Below, piece after piece: positions 17,572 through 26,332 of a stretch of 64,000 nucleotides of DNA; the first letter of the stretch is position 1; each line of letters starts with the position of its first letter. The translations under genes and the position numbers were made by a program. This DNA comes from Paracoccus limosus (GTDB lineage: Bacteria; Pseudomonadota; Alphaproteobacteria; Rhodobacterales; Rhodobacteraceae), in assembly GCF_009711185.1 (NCBI RefSeq), contig NZ_WMIF01000007.1:62001-126000 (forward strand), in the 5' to 3' direction. The notes under the pieces are model-generated. The model searched no databases and had not been told where the DNA came from. It was given only the letters and a program-made list of their open reading frames with translations.

Positions 17572-17982
17572 ATGACACAGCCCAGGATCCTTGAGCAGGA
17601 TGCCGCCAACCTGAAACCCGCGCTGAAACGCGGCGCCTGTCTGAAATGTCCCCGCTGCGGCGAGGGGCGGCTGTTTCGCAGCTATCTCAAGGTCGCCGAC
17701 CGCTGCAACGCCTGCGGGCTGGACCTGACGCCGCAGCGCGCCGATGACGGGCCGGCCTATATCGTGATCCTGCTGGTCGCGCATCTTATCGGCTTTTCGC
17801 TGGTGCCGCTGTTCAGCCTGCTGGGCGACCGGCCGGTGCTGGTCGGCGTGGTGCTGAGCGCGGCCGCCGTGACGCTGTCGCTGGCGCTGCTGCCGCCGGT
17901 CAAGGGTATGTTCGTGGCCCTGCAATGGGTCAAGGGCATGCATGGCTTTGACCCCCTGCGCAACGGCGCGCAAGAAAGCTAG
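17572..17982 (+). CDS. DUF983 zinc-ribbon membrane protein
   Basis: Protein of 136 residues. An N-terminal zinc ribbon (CLKCPRCGEGRLF then CNACGLDL) is followed by two membrane helices (IVILLVAHLIGFSLVPLF and VGVVLSAAAVTLSLALLPPVKG). This matches DUF983, a family common in alphaproteobacteria and often near cytochrome oxidase assembly genes; the function is unproven. The ATG at 17572 with AGG upstream was preferred to one 31 bases earlier, which is out of frame. Its stop almost meets that of the MocR gene on the other strand. Confidence 0.88.
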   Translation: MTQPRILEQDAANLKPALKRGACLKCPRCGEGRLFRSYLKVADRCNACGLDLTPQRADDGPAYIVILLVAHLIGFSLVPLFSLLGDRPVLVGVVLSAAAVTLSLALLPPVKGMFVALQWVKGMHGFDPLRNGAQES

Positions 17983-17985
17983 CGG

Positions 17986-19356
17986 CTAGCCCATCCAGCC
18001 GCCCCCCGACAGCGTATTGCCCAGAAACATCAGCCCGGCGCGCAGCTCGTCGCGGCTGATCGCGCCGCCCAGACAGATGCGGATCCGCTCGCCCGGCTCG
18101 CCGCAGACGGTGAAGGCATCGGCGGGCATCATCCCGATCGGACGGCCGGCCATGCGGCCCATCAGCTCGGCGCGGCTGGCGCCCTCGGGCAGTTTCAGCC
18201 AGATATTGTAGGCATGCGGATCGACCACGAAATCGAACCCGCCCAGCACCGAAGCCGCGATCTGCTGGCGGGCGGCGCTTTCCTGACGCACGAAATCAAG
18301 GATGCGGTCGGCGGTGCCGTTCTGGATCCAGCGCGTCGCCAGCGCCATGCACAGCGGCGAGGGCATGCCCGAGATCGTGCGCAGCGCCCGCGCCAGCGCA
18401 AAGCCCGCGCGCGGATCGGGCGCCACGGCAAAGGCCAGCCGCAGCCCGGCGCCGATGCATTTCGACAGCCCGCCGATATGCCAGACCTGCGCCGGGGCCA
18501 GCGCCGCCAGCGGAACCGGCGGCAGCTGCGGCACGAACCCATAGGCGTCATCCTCGATCAGCGGCAGGTTATGGGCGATCAGGATATCCGCCACCTCGCG
18601 CCGCCGCGCCTCGGGCATGGTCAGCGTGGTCGGGTTCTGCAATGTCGGGTTCAGATATAGCGCCGCCGGGCCATGGGCGCGGATCGCCGCCTCCAGCCGC
18701 TCGGGGATGATGCCAGCCTCGTCCATCTCGATACCGACCAGCACCAGACCCAGCTGCGCCGCGATGGCGCGCAGGCCGGGATAGGTCACGCGCTCGCACA
18801 GCAGCCGGTCGCCCGGCCGCGCGATGATCGACAGGATCGCGACCATGGCGGCATGGGCGCCGGGCGCGATCGCCAGCCGCTCGGCCACTGCGGTGATGCC
18901 GCGCCGGCCCAGCCACAGCGCCGCCGCGGCCTTGTCCTGCTCGGCCCCGGTCGTCGCCTGATAACGCAGCAGCGACACCATGCTGCCCGAGACCACCTCC
19001 AGCCCCTCGCGCATCCGGCCCAACAGATCGGGGTCGGTCACATCGGGCGGCATGTTCATCGACAGGTCGGCATCGTCATCGCGCCGTGCATCGGCCGGGA
19101 CAGTGGTGCGCAGCCCGCTGCGCACAAAGGTGCCGCGCCCGACATGGCTTTCGATCAGGTTGCGGGTATGGGCCTCGGCATAGGCGCGGCTGACGGTGGT
19201 GAAATCGACGCCCAGCCGCTCGGCCAGCTTGCGCTGCGGCGGCAGCCGGTCGCCGGGCTTCAACCCGCCGCTGCGCAGATCGGCCTCGATGGCATCGGCG
19301 ATCTGCAGATAGCGCGGGCGGCCATCGGTGGCCAGCAGGGGGGTCCAGGTGGGCAT
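17986..19356 (-). CDS. MocR/GntR-type regulator with aminotransferase domain
   Basis: Protein of 456 residues. An N-terminal GntR winged helix (RYLQIADAIEADLRSGGLKPGDRLPPQRKLAERLGVDFTTVSRAYAEA) is fused to a class I aminotransferase fold. The PLP-binding lysine lies in HIGGLSKCIGAGLRLAF, and YLNPTLQNPTTLTM is the substrate-region block. MocR proteins use PLP or an amino-acid adduct as effector. No transporter or PLP-pathway gene is adjacent, so the target is unknown; its own gene or a divergent one to the right is 209 bases away. Confidence 0.93.
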   Translation of the reverse strand: MPTWTPLLATDGRPRYLQIADAIEADLRSGGLKPGDRLPPQRKLAERLGVDFTTVSRAYAEAHTRNLIESHVGRGTFVRSGLRTTVPADARRDDDADLSMNMPPDVTDPDLLGRMREGLEVVSGSMVSLLRYQATTGAEQDKAAAALWLGRRGITAVAERLAIAPGAHAAMVAILSIIARPGDRLLCERVTYPGLRAIAAQLGLVLVGIEMDEAGIIPERLEAAIRAHGPAALYLNPTLQNPTTLTMPEARRREVADILIAHNLPLIEDDAYGFVPQLPPVPLAALAPAQVWHIGGLSKCIGAGLRLAFAVAPDPRAGFALARALRTISGMPSPLCMALATRWIQNGTADRILDFVRQESAARQQIAASVLGGFDFVVDPHAYNIWLKLPEGASRAELMGRMAGRPIGMMPADAFTVCGEPGERIRICLGGAISRDELRAGLMFLGNTLSGGGWMG

Positions 19357-19564
19357 GCGGGATCCGATCGGTCAGAATCCCGCAGATTGTATGCAAATTG
19401 ACAGGGTAATGGCAAGGGCACATTGCAGGACTCCGACGCTTGGTCAAATACCCGGCAAGGCTTGGAAAATCTTGCCACACCCGTGACGATCCCGCCCGGA
19501 CGGCCCGGATTGTCTGCCTAGGCATCAACGGATCGTTCGCAGACATGTCCGGGCAGAATCCGGC

Positions 19565-20488
19565 TCAGCTGATGAAATGGACCGGCGGTTTGGGGCGTTC
19601 ATCCACCTCCAGCCGGAACACGTCGGGCCGGGCGTAATGGCCGACCACGTCGAAATCATAGCGGGCGCGGATCAGCTCGGCGCGGTCGATCTCGGCCAGA
19701 ACCAGCCCCTCGGTCCCGGTCAGCGGCCCGGCCAGCACCTCGCCCAAGGGGCCGATGATGACGCTGCCGCCATTGATCAGCGGGCGCGCCGCGTCCCAAT
19801 CCGCGACCGTCACCCCCAGCTCGGCCGGCGAGGGCTGATACTGGCAGGCGCTGACCAGAAAACAGCGGCCCTCATGCGCGATATGGCGCATCGAGGCCTG
19901 CCACTGGTCGCGTTCGTCCACGGTCGGCGCGCACCAGATTTCGACGCCCTTGGCATACATGGCCGTGCGCAGCAGCGGCATGTGGTTTTCCCAGCAGATC
20001 GCGGTGCCAAGCCGGCCGGCACGGCTGTCCACCACCGGCAGGGTCGAACCGTCGCCCTGCCCCCAGATCAGCCGTTCGGTCCCGGTCGGCATCAGCTTGC
20101 GGTGCTTGGCCACCAGCCCCGCCTTGGGGTCAAAAAACAGCGCGCTGCAATATAGCGTGCTGCCGCCGCGTTCGATCACGCCGACGACCAGACTGGCGCC
20201 GGTGCGGGCCGACAGCGCCGCCAGCTCTTCGACCTCGGTCCCGTTCAGATCAATGGCATTGTCGTAATAGGCGGCAAAGGCCTCGCGCCCCTGCGGCAGG
20301 CGAAAGCCCAGCCGGGTGCCAAAGCTCTCGCCCTTGGGATAGCCGCCCAGCAGCGCCTCGGGCAGCACGACCAGACTGGCGCCGGCATTCCTGATGTCGC
20401 GTTCGTGGCGCAGGATCGCGGCCAGCGTCGCCGCCTTGCCCTCGGGCGCCGAGCCGATTTGAAGGGCCGAGATGATCGATTTCGTCAT
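19565..20488 (-). CDS. Nitrilase
   Basis: Cytoplasmic enzyme of 307 residues in the carbon-nitrogen hydrolase superfamily. The catalytic triad is visible: Glu44 in [15 protein letters not shown], Lys131 in [20 protein letters not shown], and Cys165 in [14 protein letters not shown]. The [14 protein letters not shown] and CWENHMPL motifs are specific to true nitrilases (nitrile to acid plus ammonia) rather than amidases. A LysR gene is divergent, 81 bases away, and is probably its regulator. The chain-length preference cannot be read. Confidence 0.91.
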   Translation of the reverse strand: MTKSIISALQIGSAPEGKAATLAAILRHERDIRNAGASLVVLPEALLGGYPKGESFGTRLGFRLPQGREAFAAYYDNAIDLNGTEVEELAALSARTGASLVVGVIERGGSTLYCSALFFDPKAGLVAKHRKLMPTGTERLIWGQGDGSTLPVVDSRAGRLGTAICWENHMPLLRTAMYAKGVEIWCAPTVDERDQWQASMRHIAHEGRCFLVSACQYQPSPAELGVTVADWDAARPLINGGSVIIGPLGEVLAGPLTGTEGLVLAEIDRAELIRARYDFDVVGHYARPDVFRLEVDERPKPPVHFIS

Positions 20489-20569
20489 GTCCGAAACAGC
20501 CTCCTTATGGGTTGAGGCATTCTCCGCCCGCGCGCATTATCGATCAAGCCGGGGCCGGAACTGAATGAC

Positions 20570-21484
20570 ATGAATGAAATTGATATTACTGCGGTCGATC
20601 TGAACCTGCTCAAGGTCTTTGAGGCCCTGCACGAGGAAGGCAGCGCCAGCCGCGCCGCCCTGCGCCTTGGCCTGACGCAATCGGCGGTCAGCGCCGCATT
20701 GGCGCGGCTGCGGCAGGTCTATGGCGATCCGCTGTTCGAGCGCCGGGGCCGCGGCATGGCCCCCACCGCTCGCGCGCAAGAGCTGAACACCACCGTGCGC
20801 GAGGTCCTGCTGCTTTGCCGCCAGACCCTGCGCCGGGCGGGCGACGGCGCGCCCTCGCTCAATGGCCGCACGGTATCACTGGGGCTGTCGGACGATCTTG
20901 AAATCGCGATCGGCCGGGCGCTGGCCGACCGGCTGCGGGTGACGGCGCCGGGGCTGCGGCTGCTGTTGCGCCAGACCAACAGCGCCCAGGCGACCGAGAT
21001 GCTGGCCAGCCGCGCCGTCGGGCTGGCACTGGCGGCGGGCGGGTTCGGCGCGCGGACGATTGCGCGGCAGCGGGTGATGGCGGGCGGCTATTCCTGCGTC
21101 ACCACCCTGCGCGGCGCCAAGGCCGGCCCGCTGACGCTGGACGACTATCTGCGCCGCGACCATCTGCTGATTTCATCGGACGGCTATCTGGGCATCGTGG
21201 ACGACGCCCTGCTGGCGCTGGGGCTGCGCCGCAATGTTCGGGTGGCGACGACGCATTTTGCCGCCCTGCCCTTCCTGCTGGTCGATGATGACACGGTGGC
21301 CACCCTGCCCAGCCATGCCGCGCGGGCGGTGGCGGAACTGGCCGGGCTGCAGCTGCATGACTGCCCGCTGGCGCTGCCCGGCTATGTGATCGAACTGGGC
21401 TGGCGCCCCGACATGCTGCGCGATCCCGCCGTGCAAGCGGTGCATCAGGCGGTGCTGGCGGTCTTTGCCGGGATGGCCGCCTGA
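20570..21484 (+). CDS. LysR family transcriptional regulator, divergent from nitrilase
   Basis: Regulator of 304 residues. The HTH is at residues 8-66 (LNLLKVFEALHEEGSASRAALRLGLTQSAVSAALARLRQVYGDPLFERRGRGMAPT), the form found in NodD/LinR-like members. The C-terminal effector domain follows from about residue 95. It faces away from the nitrilase gene with a shared 81-base promoter region. The convergent amidohydrolase gene ends 20 bases downstream. Confidence 0.92.
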   Translation: MNEIDITAVDLNLLKVFEALHEEGSASRAALRLGLTQSAVSAALARLRQVYGDPLFERRGRGMAPTARAQELNTTVREVLLLCRQTLRRAGDGAPSLNGRTVSLGLSDDLEIAIGRALADRLRVTAPGLRLLLRQTNSAQATEMLASRAVGLALAAGGFGARTIARQRVMAGGYSCVTTLRGAKAGPLTLDDYLRRDHLLISSDGYLGIVDDALLALGLRRNVRVATTHFAALPFLLVDDDTVATLPSHAARAVAELAGLQLHDCPLALPGYVIELGWRPDMLRDPAVQAVHQAVLAVFAGMAA

Positions 21485-21503
21485 CACCGCCGGCCCGGTC
21501 AGA

Positions 21504-23171
21504 TCAGGCCAGAACCCCCGGATCATGGATGATGCGTCCGCCGCAAATCGTCAGCACCACGCCCAGATCGGGGATTGCCGCCGGTTCTGTCGCCTCGATA
21601 TCGCCACCCAGCACCACCAGATCGGCGGCAAGGCCTTCGCGCAGCGTGCCGGTGACATCCTCGCGATGCGCCGCCCATGCACCCTGCGCCGTATAGGCGC
21701 GCAGCACTTCGCCCAATGACAGCCGCTCATCGCGCCCGCCGGCATAGGGCGGACGCGTCAGCGCCGCCGCGATCCCGCGCAGGACCGAGACATCGGCCAC
21801 CGGCCAGTCGCTGGAAAAGGCCACCGGCGCGCCGGCCTCGGCCAGACTGCGGCACAGATAGGCGTCACCCCAGCGCGCGGCGCCGATCCGTGACAGCGTC
21901 GGCTCTTGCGGGAAATCCATCGCCCCCGGCACATGCGGCGGCTGCAGGCTGGCGGTGATGCCAAGCGGCCCCAGCCGGGGCACATCCGTGGGGTCAATCA
22001 GCTCGATATGTTCGATGCGGTGGCGGCTGTCGCGCGGGCCATTGGCGGCGCGCGCCGCCTGATAGCCGTCGATCACCACCCGCACCGCGCCATCGCCGAT
22101 GGCATGGACCGCGATCTGCAAGCCGCGCCGGTCGATTTCGGCGGCGATCTCGGCGAAACGCGCCGGCGCAAACAGGGCCTCGCCCCGGTGGCCGGGCTGG
22201 TCGGGGTAGTCGCGCAGCAGACAGGCGGTGCGGCTGTCGATGACCCCGTCCATGAACATCTTGACCAGCCCCGAGCTGAGCCAGTCCCCCTGAAAATCCG
22301 CCGCCATGGCCGAGGCGCGCTCCAGCGCCGTCAGATCCATATGCGGTTTGAAATGGAACGGCACCTTGACCCGCAGCGGCAGATCGCCCTCGGCCTGCAT
22401 CTCGGCCAGCAGCTCCAGCGTATAGCGGTTGCCGTCCATATTCACGAGGCTGGTCACGCCATGTTCGGCGCAATGCTGCATGCCCTTGCGCAACAGCGCC
22501 TTGTCGGCGGCGCGCTCGGCGGCCGAAGGCGCGGGCGCGGGCTCTTCGCCGGTGGCGATGCCCAGATTGATCCGCCCCTCGCCGGCAAAGGCGATCAGCG
22601 GGCCAAAGGCCTCGAATTCGCGCAGCTCGCCGGTGGCCAGACCGTCCGTTCCCATCACCACCTCATGGCCATGCGGCATGACTGCGCCATGCAGCAGGCC
22701 GGCGGCGCGCAGCGCGGCGGTATTGGCCCAGACCGTGTGCAGATCGGGCGACATCATCGCAATCGGGCGGTCCGCGATCATCGCATCCAGATCGTGCCGC
22801 GTCGCGGGCCGGTCAAGAATGCCGTAATGCGCCTCTTGCGCCATCAACAGCGGCATGTCGGGATTGGCCCCGGCAAAGGCGCGAAAGGCCGCGCCCACCG
22901 CCTCGGCCCCGTGCAGATGGCCGATATGCAGATGCGTCAGATCGGCTCCGCCCAGACCCACATGCACGTGCCCCTCGAAAAAGCCGGGCAGCAGCGTCCG
23001 CCCGCCGGCGTCGATGATCCGCGTCGCGGGCCCGGCCAGCGCCGCAACCTCGGCCGCAGCGCCGACCGCAAGGATGCGCGCGCCCGCCAGCGCCACCGCC
23101 TCGGCGCGCGGGTTTTCCGGGTCCATGGTCAGGACGCGCGCATTGGTCAGGATCAGATCGGCGGTGGCCAT
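21504..23171 (-). CDS. YtcJ-like amidohydrolase
   Basis: Metal-dependent hydrolase of 555 residues (amidohydrolase 3 / COG1574). Motifs: LILTNARVLTMDPENPRAEAVAL at the start, the metal site TLLPGFFEGHVHVGLGG (an unusual EGHVH instead of DSHTH), AVHAIGDGAVRVVIDGY, RIEHIELI, and SSDWPVADVS near the end. The second ATG (23171) is preferred: GGAG lies 10 bases before it but only one base before the ATG at 23180. It follows a cupin gene on the same strand with a hairpin between. Substrate is unknown. The protein lacks the Cys-rich tail of the related protein at 4176-6035. Confidence 0.86.
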   Translation of the reverse strand: MATADLILTNARVLTMDPENPRAEAVALAGARILAVGAAAEVAALAGPATRIIDAGGRTLLPGFFEGHVHVGLGGADLTHLHIGHLHGAEAVGAAFRAFAGANPDMPLLMAQEAHYGILDRPATRHDLDAMIADRPIAMMSPDLHTVWANTAALRAAGLLHGAVMPHGHEVVMGTDGLATGELREFEAFGPLIAFAGEGRINLGIATGEEPAPAPSAAERAADKALLRKGMQHCAEHGVTSLVNMDGNRYTLELLAEMQAEGDLPLRVKVPFHFKPHMDLTALERASAMAADFQGDWLSSGLVKMFMDGVIDSRTACLLRDYPDQPGHRGEALFAPARFAEIAAEIDRRGLQIAVHAIGDGAVRVVIDGYQAARAANGPRDSRHRIEHIELIDPTDVPRLGPLGITASLQPPHVPGAMDFPQEPTLSRIGAARWGDAYLCRSLAEAGAPVAFSSDWPVADVSVLRGIAAALTRPPYAGGRDERLSLGEVLRAYTAQGAWAAHREDVTGTLREGLAADLVVLGGDIEATEPAAIPDLGVVLTICGGRIIHDPGVLA

Positions 23172-23191
23172 CCGGGGCATGCTCCGAAAAG

Positions 23192-23214
23192 GCCGCCCCC
23201 GGCAGGGGGGCGGC
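23192..23214 (-). terminator. Hairpin between cupin and amidohydrolase genes
   Basis: A 9-bp stem (GCCGCCCCC / GGGGGCGGC) with a five-base loop and no T-tract. It may uncouple or stabilise the two-gene transcript. Confidence 0.45.
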
Positions 23215-23222
23215 GGCAGGGC

Positions 23223-23576
23223 TTACTTCAGCTTGATCGCGAAATGCTTGCGCACCGGCTCTTCGATGGTCCAGGTGCCCTTGAAGGTCGGCTCGACCAC
23301 GAAGGCATCGCCGGGGGTCAGCGTGACCGGGGCGCCGCCCTCGGGGGTGATGGTGATGCGCCCCTCGATCAGATGCACGAATTCGTAGAACTGATAGGTC
23401 GCGTGCCAGGTGCCGGTCGTCGCCTCCCATGTCCCCGAGATCATGCTGCCATCGGCCGAGCTGTGCTGGATCCAATAGCGCATGGTCGGGTCGCCCTCGA
23501 CCTTGACCCAGCCGTCAAGGTCGGTGGTGATCGGCTCGGGGCCGGGTTCGGGAAAACGGAAAACCGTGTCGCTCAT
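23223..23576 (-). CDS. Cupin domain protein (DUF861 type)
   Basis: A 117-residue single-domain cupin. Cupin motif 1 is ATYQFYEFVHLIEGRITITPEGG and motif 2 is LTPGDAFVVEPTFKGTWTIEEPVRK; the FKGTW block is characteristic of the DUF861/EutQ-like group. The usual metal-ligand pattern is only partly kept. The function is unknown. The ATG at 23576 gives the expected family length. It precedes the amidohydrolase gene on the same strand and is divergent from an acetyltransferase gene. Confidence 0.87.
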   Translation of the reverse strand: MSDTVFRFPEPGPEPITTDLDGWVKVEGDPTMRYWIQHSSADGSMISGTWEATTGTWHATYQFYEFVHLIEGRITITPEGGAPVTLTPGDAFVVEPTFKGTWTIEEPVRKHFAIKLK

Positions 23577-23742
23577 GTCTGTCCTCGCAAGGGGCATTGG
23601 GTCGCTCTCCTTGGTAGGCGGGCCTCGCGCGGGGCGCAAGCCAGACCATCGGCGGGGCGCGCCGCAAGGGGGCTTGGCGAGCGCGCGCCAAAGCGTCAAA
23701 GACGGAACGCGCGCAGGGCGCAGGCAGGGACAGGGAACGGAT

Positions 23743-24321
23743 ATGCAGATCCGCAAGGCAAGGGCATCGGATGCCCCGCATCTGGTGCGCTTCATCAATA
23801 TGGCGGCGGACGATCTGCCGCTGCATTTCTGGCGCAAGACCGCCGGCCCCGAGGGCGACCCCTGGGCGCTGGGGGCCGAACGCGCCGCGCGCGAGACCGG
23901 CAATTTCTCGTATCAGAACGCATGGCTGGCCGAGATCGACGGCGCGGTCGGCGCCTGCCTGCTGGGCTATCCCGCCGACGAGCCCGGCCCGATCGACCCC
24001 GACACGCCGCCGATCTTCGTGCCGCTTTTGGAACTTGAAGCGCTGGCGCCGGGCGCGTGGTATCTGAACGTGCTGGCGACCTATGACGATTTCCGCGGCA
24101 AGGGTCTTGGCAGCGCGCTGCTGGCCCATGCCGAAACCGTCGCCCGCGCCGCAGGTCATGCCAGCATCAGCCTGATCGCCGCCGACACGCATCGCGACGC
24201 CCTGCGCCTCTATGCGGCCAAGGGCTATGGCGAAATCGCCCGCCGCCCGGTGGTCAAGGACGACTGGCAGGTCGATGCCAACGAATGGATCCTGTTCACC
24301 AAGCCCGTAGCGGGCGCATGA
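23743..24321 (+). CDS. GNAT family N-acetyltransferase
   Basis: Protein of 192 residues. It begins with the GNAT beta strand MQIRKARASDAPHLVRFINMAAD. The acetyl-CoA loop is visible as LATYDDFRGKGLGSALLAHAETVARAAG, followed by LIAADTHRDALRLYAAKGYGEIARRP, the end of the domain. The ATG at 23743 fits the family start with AGGGA upstream. The acetylated substrate is unknown. It ends 8 bases before a strong bidirectional hairpin. Confidence 0.9.
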   Translation: MQIRKARASDAPHLVRFINMAADDLPLHFWRKTAGPEGDPWALGAERAARETGNFSYQNAWLAEIDGAVGACLLGYPADEPGPIDPDTPPIFVPLLELEALAPGAWYLNVLATYDDFRGKGLGSALLAHAETVARAAGHASISLIAADTHRDALRLYAAKGYGEIARRPVVKDDWQVDANEWILFTKPVAGA

Positions 24322-24328
24322 TCCGACA

Positions 24329-24355
24329 GCGCAACCCGGGAACACCGGGTTGCGC
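24329..24355. terminator. Bidirectional terminator-like hairpin
   Basis: Perfect 11-bp stem (GCGCAACCCGG / CCGGGTTGCGC) with a five-base loop between the convergent acetyltransferase and sugar transporter genes. Confidence 0.75.
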
Positions 24356-24364
24356 CCTGCCCCC

Positions 24365-25336
24365 TCAGCGCGCGGCGGGGGTGCGGCCGTAAAGCAGCAG
24401 CATGACGATGATCACCAGCCCGTGGATGATCTGGCGCCCGGCCTCGGGCAATTGCATCACCGACAGGATGGATTGCAGCAGCGTCACCAGAATGACCCCG
24501 GCGATGGTGCCGACATAGCTGCCGCGCCCGCCAAGGATCGAGGTGCCGCCCAGCACCACCGCCGCAATCGCTGGCAGCAGATAGGTGTCGCCCATCGATT
24601 GCGACGCCTTCGAGGCATAGCCGGCCAGCAGCGTCCCCGCGAATGCCGACAGCCCGCCTGAGACGACAAAGGCCAGCATGACGATCCGCCGCGTGCCGAC
24701 CCCCGACATATAGGCCGCCCGCTCGCTGTTGCCGATGCCGAACACCGCGCGCCCAAAGACCGAGCGGCGCAGCCCCAGAATGGCCAGCGTCCCGATCACC
24801 GCCCAGATCAGCGCCGCGTTCGGCAGGCCGGGGATGGTCTCGCCCGTGGCCAGAAACCGCATCGCCGGGGTGGCGGCGTCCTGCGGCGCATAGCCGCCGG
24901 TATAGACCACCATCAGCCCTTGGGTGACGGCATTGCTGGCCAGCGTCACGATCATCGAGGGGATGCGCAGATAGGCGACCCCCAGCCCGTTCACCAGCCC
25001 GATCGCCATGCCGCACAGGATGCCGAACGGCACGGCCAGCGCGCTGCCCACCGGGCCAAGCGCCGCCGCAGCACAGCCCATCATCGCCCCCATGGTCATC
25101 GCCCATGGCACCGACAGGTCGATATGGCCCAGCAGGATGATGATCATCGTGCCGGTGGCGATGATGCCCAGAAATGAGGCCACCTTCAGCTGTTGCAACA
25201 GATATTTCGCGGTCAGGAACCCGGGGCTGTAGATGCTGCCGATCAGCAGCAGCACCAGAATGCAGGCGAACGCGATCAGCACGGCCGGATCGGCCCGGCG
25301 CAGAAAGGCCGGCATCGGGATTGCGGGATTTGCCAT
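24365..25336 (-). CDS. Rbs-type sugar ABC transporter permease (second)
   Basis: Inner-membrane permease of 323 residues with about eight to ten helices. RbsC-like marks include GHIDLSVPWAMTMGAMMGCAAA, LRIPSMIVTLASNAVTQGLMV and the SILGGRGSYVGTIAGVILVTLLQSILS block near the C terminus. The ATG at 25336 has AGAGGAA upstream. It starts 13 bases after the other permease and is the last gene of the four-gene transporter operon. It would form a heterodimer with the permease at 25350-26330. Confidence 0.93.
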   Translation of the reverse strand: MANPAIPMPAFLRRADPAVLIAFACILVLLLIGSIYSPGFLTAKYLLQQLKVASFLGIIATGTMIIILLGHIDLSVPWAMTMGAMMGCAAAALGPVGSALAVPFGILCGMAIGLVNGLGVAYLRIPSMIVTLASNAVTQGLMVVYTGGYAPQDAATPAMRFLATGETIPGLPNAALIWAVIGTLAILGLRRSVFGRAVFGIGNSERAAYMSGVGTRRIVMLAFVVSGGLSAFAGTLLAGYASKASQSMGDTYLLPAIAAVVLGGTSILGGRGSYVGTIAGVILVTLLQSILSVMQLPEAGRQIIHGLVIIVMLLLYGRTPAAR

Positions 25337-25349
25337 GGCTTCCTCTTTC

Positions 25350-26330
25350 TTACCGGAACCAGTCGAGGCGGTTGCGCACGCGCAGCAGGCCAAAGGCGCC
25401 AAGGCTGACGGCGACCATCAGGATCAGCCCCTGAAACAGCGGCTGCCACAGCGCGTCGAAATCAAAGACGAACAGCATGTCGCCGATGGTGCGAAAGGCC
25501 AGCGCGCCAAAGACCGCGCCAATGGCGCTGCCCCGGCCGCCATACAGGGACACCCCCCCCAGCACCACGGCGGCGATGGAAAACAGCGTATAGGCGCTGC
25601 CGCTGACCTGCGCCGCCTCGCCGGTATAGGTGAAAAACGTCAGGAACAGCCCGCCCGCGCCGGCGCAAAGCCCGGCCAGCGCATAGGCCAAGAACCGGCC
25701 CCGGCGGATCGGCAGGCCCGACATATAGGCCGCCTGTTCGGCCGAACCCGAGGCAAAGGCCGCCCGCCCCGCCAGCGACCGGCTGAAGGGCACCCAGACC
25801 AGCGCCACCACGGCCGCAAGCGCGGCGATGCTGGCCGGAAAGACGCCGCCGATCTTGCCGGTCATGGCATCGGCCAGCACCTCATGCACCGACCCGCCCG
25901 GAAACGGCCGGATCAGCAGCGCAAGACCGAAATAGATCGCGCCGGTGGCGATGGTGGTGACGATGGGTTGCAACCGGCCATAGATGACAATGGTCCCGTT
26001 CAGCGCCCCGCACAGCGTCCCCGCCGCCAGAACCGCGATCACGCCCAGCCCCGCCTGCAACGGCGTGCCCACGACCAGCGCCGAGGCCAGACAATTGGTC
26101 AGCACCATGATCATGCCCACCGACAGGTCGATGCCGGCGGTGATGACCACCAGCGTCTGCGCCATGGCGACAAAGGCCAGCAGCACGCCCTTGTTCGCGG
26201 CGGTCTGCACCACGTTCGAGGTCAGCCCGGCCGGGTGGTTCGCGACATAGATGGTGAACATCAGCGCGAATATCGCCATGGCCACCAGCGTGCCGCGCTG
26301 TTCGGCCAGCAGATATCTCCATTCCCTCAT
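25350..26330 (-). CDS. Rbs-type sugar ABC transporter permease (first)
   Basis: Inner-membrane permease of 326 residues. RbsC-like marks are VVITAGIDLSVGMIMVLTNCLASALVV, LQPIVTTIATGAIYFGLALLIRP and VVLGGVSLYGGRGSAIGAVFGAL. The ATG at 26330 was chosen over a TTG at 26336; GAGGG lies 9 bases before it. The ATPase stop is 2 bases upstream, so translation is coupled. Two different permeases for one transporter suggest a heterodimeric membrane channel. Confidence 0.93.
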   Translation of the reverse strand: MREWRYLLAEQRGTLVAMAIFALMFTIYVANHPAGLTSNVVQTAANKGVLLAFVAMAQTLVVITAGIDLSVGMIMVLTNCLASALVVGTPLQAGLGVIAVLAAGTLCGALNGTIVIYGRLQPIVTTIATGAIYFGLALLIRPFPGGSVHEVLADAMTGKIGGVFPASIAALAAVVALVWVPFSRSLAGRAAFASGSAEQAAYMSGLPIRRGRFLAYALAGLCAGAGGLFLTFFTYTGEAAQVSGSAYTLFSIAAVVLGGVSLYGGRGSAIGAVFGALAFRTIGDMLFVFDFDALWQPLFQGLILMVAVSLGAFGLLRVRNRLDWFR

Positions 26331-26332
26331 GG

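Noticed and set aside
21906..24038. Long plus-strand open frame (710 codons) opposite the amidohydrolase and cupin genes
   Set aside because: Low-complexity Arg/Gly/His composition and no motifs; it crosses several real genes on the other strand and is a reading shadow.
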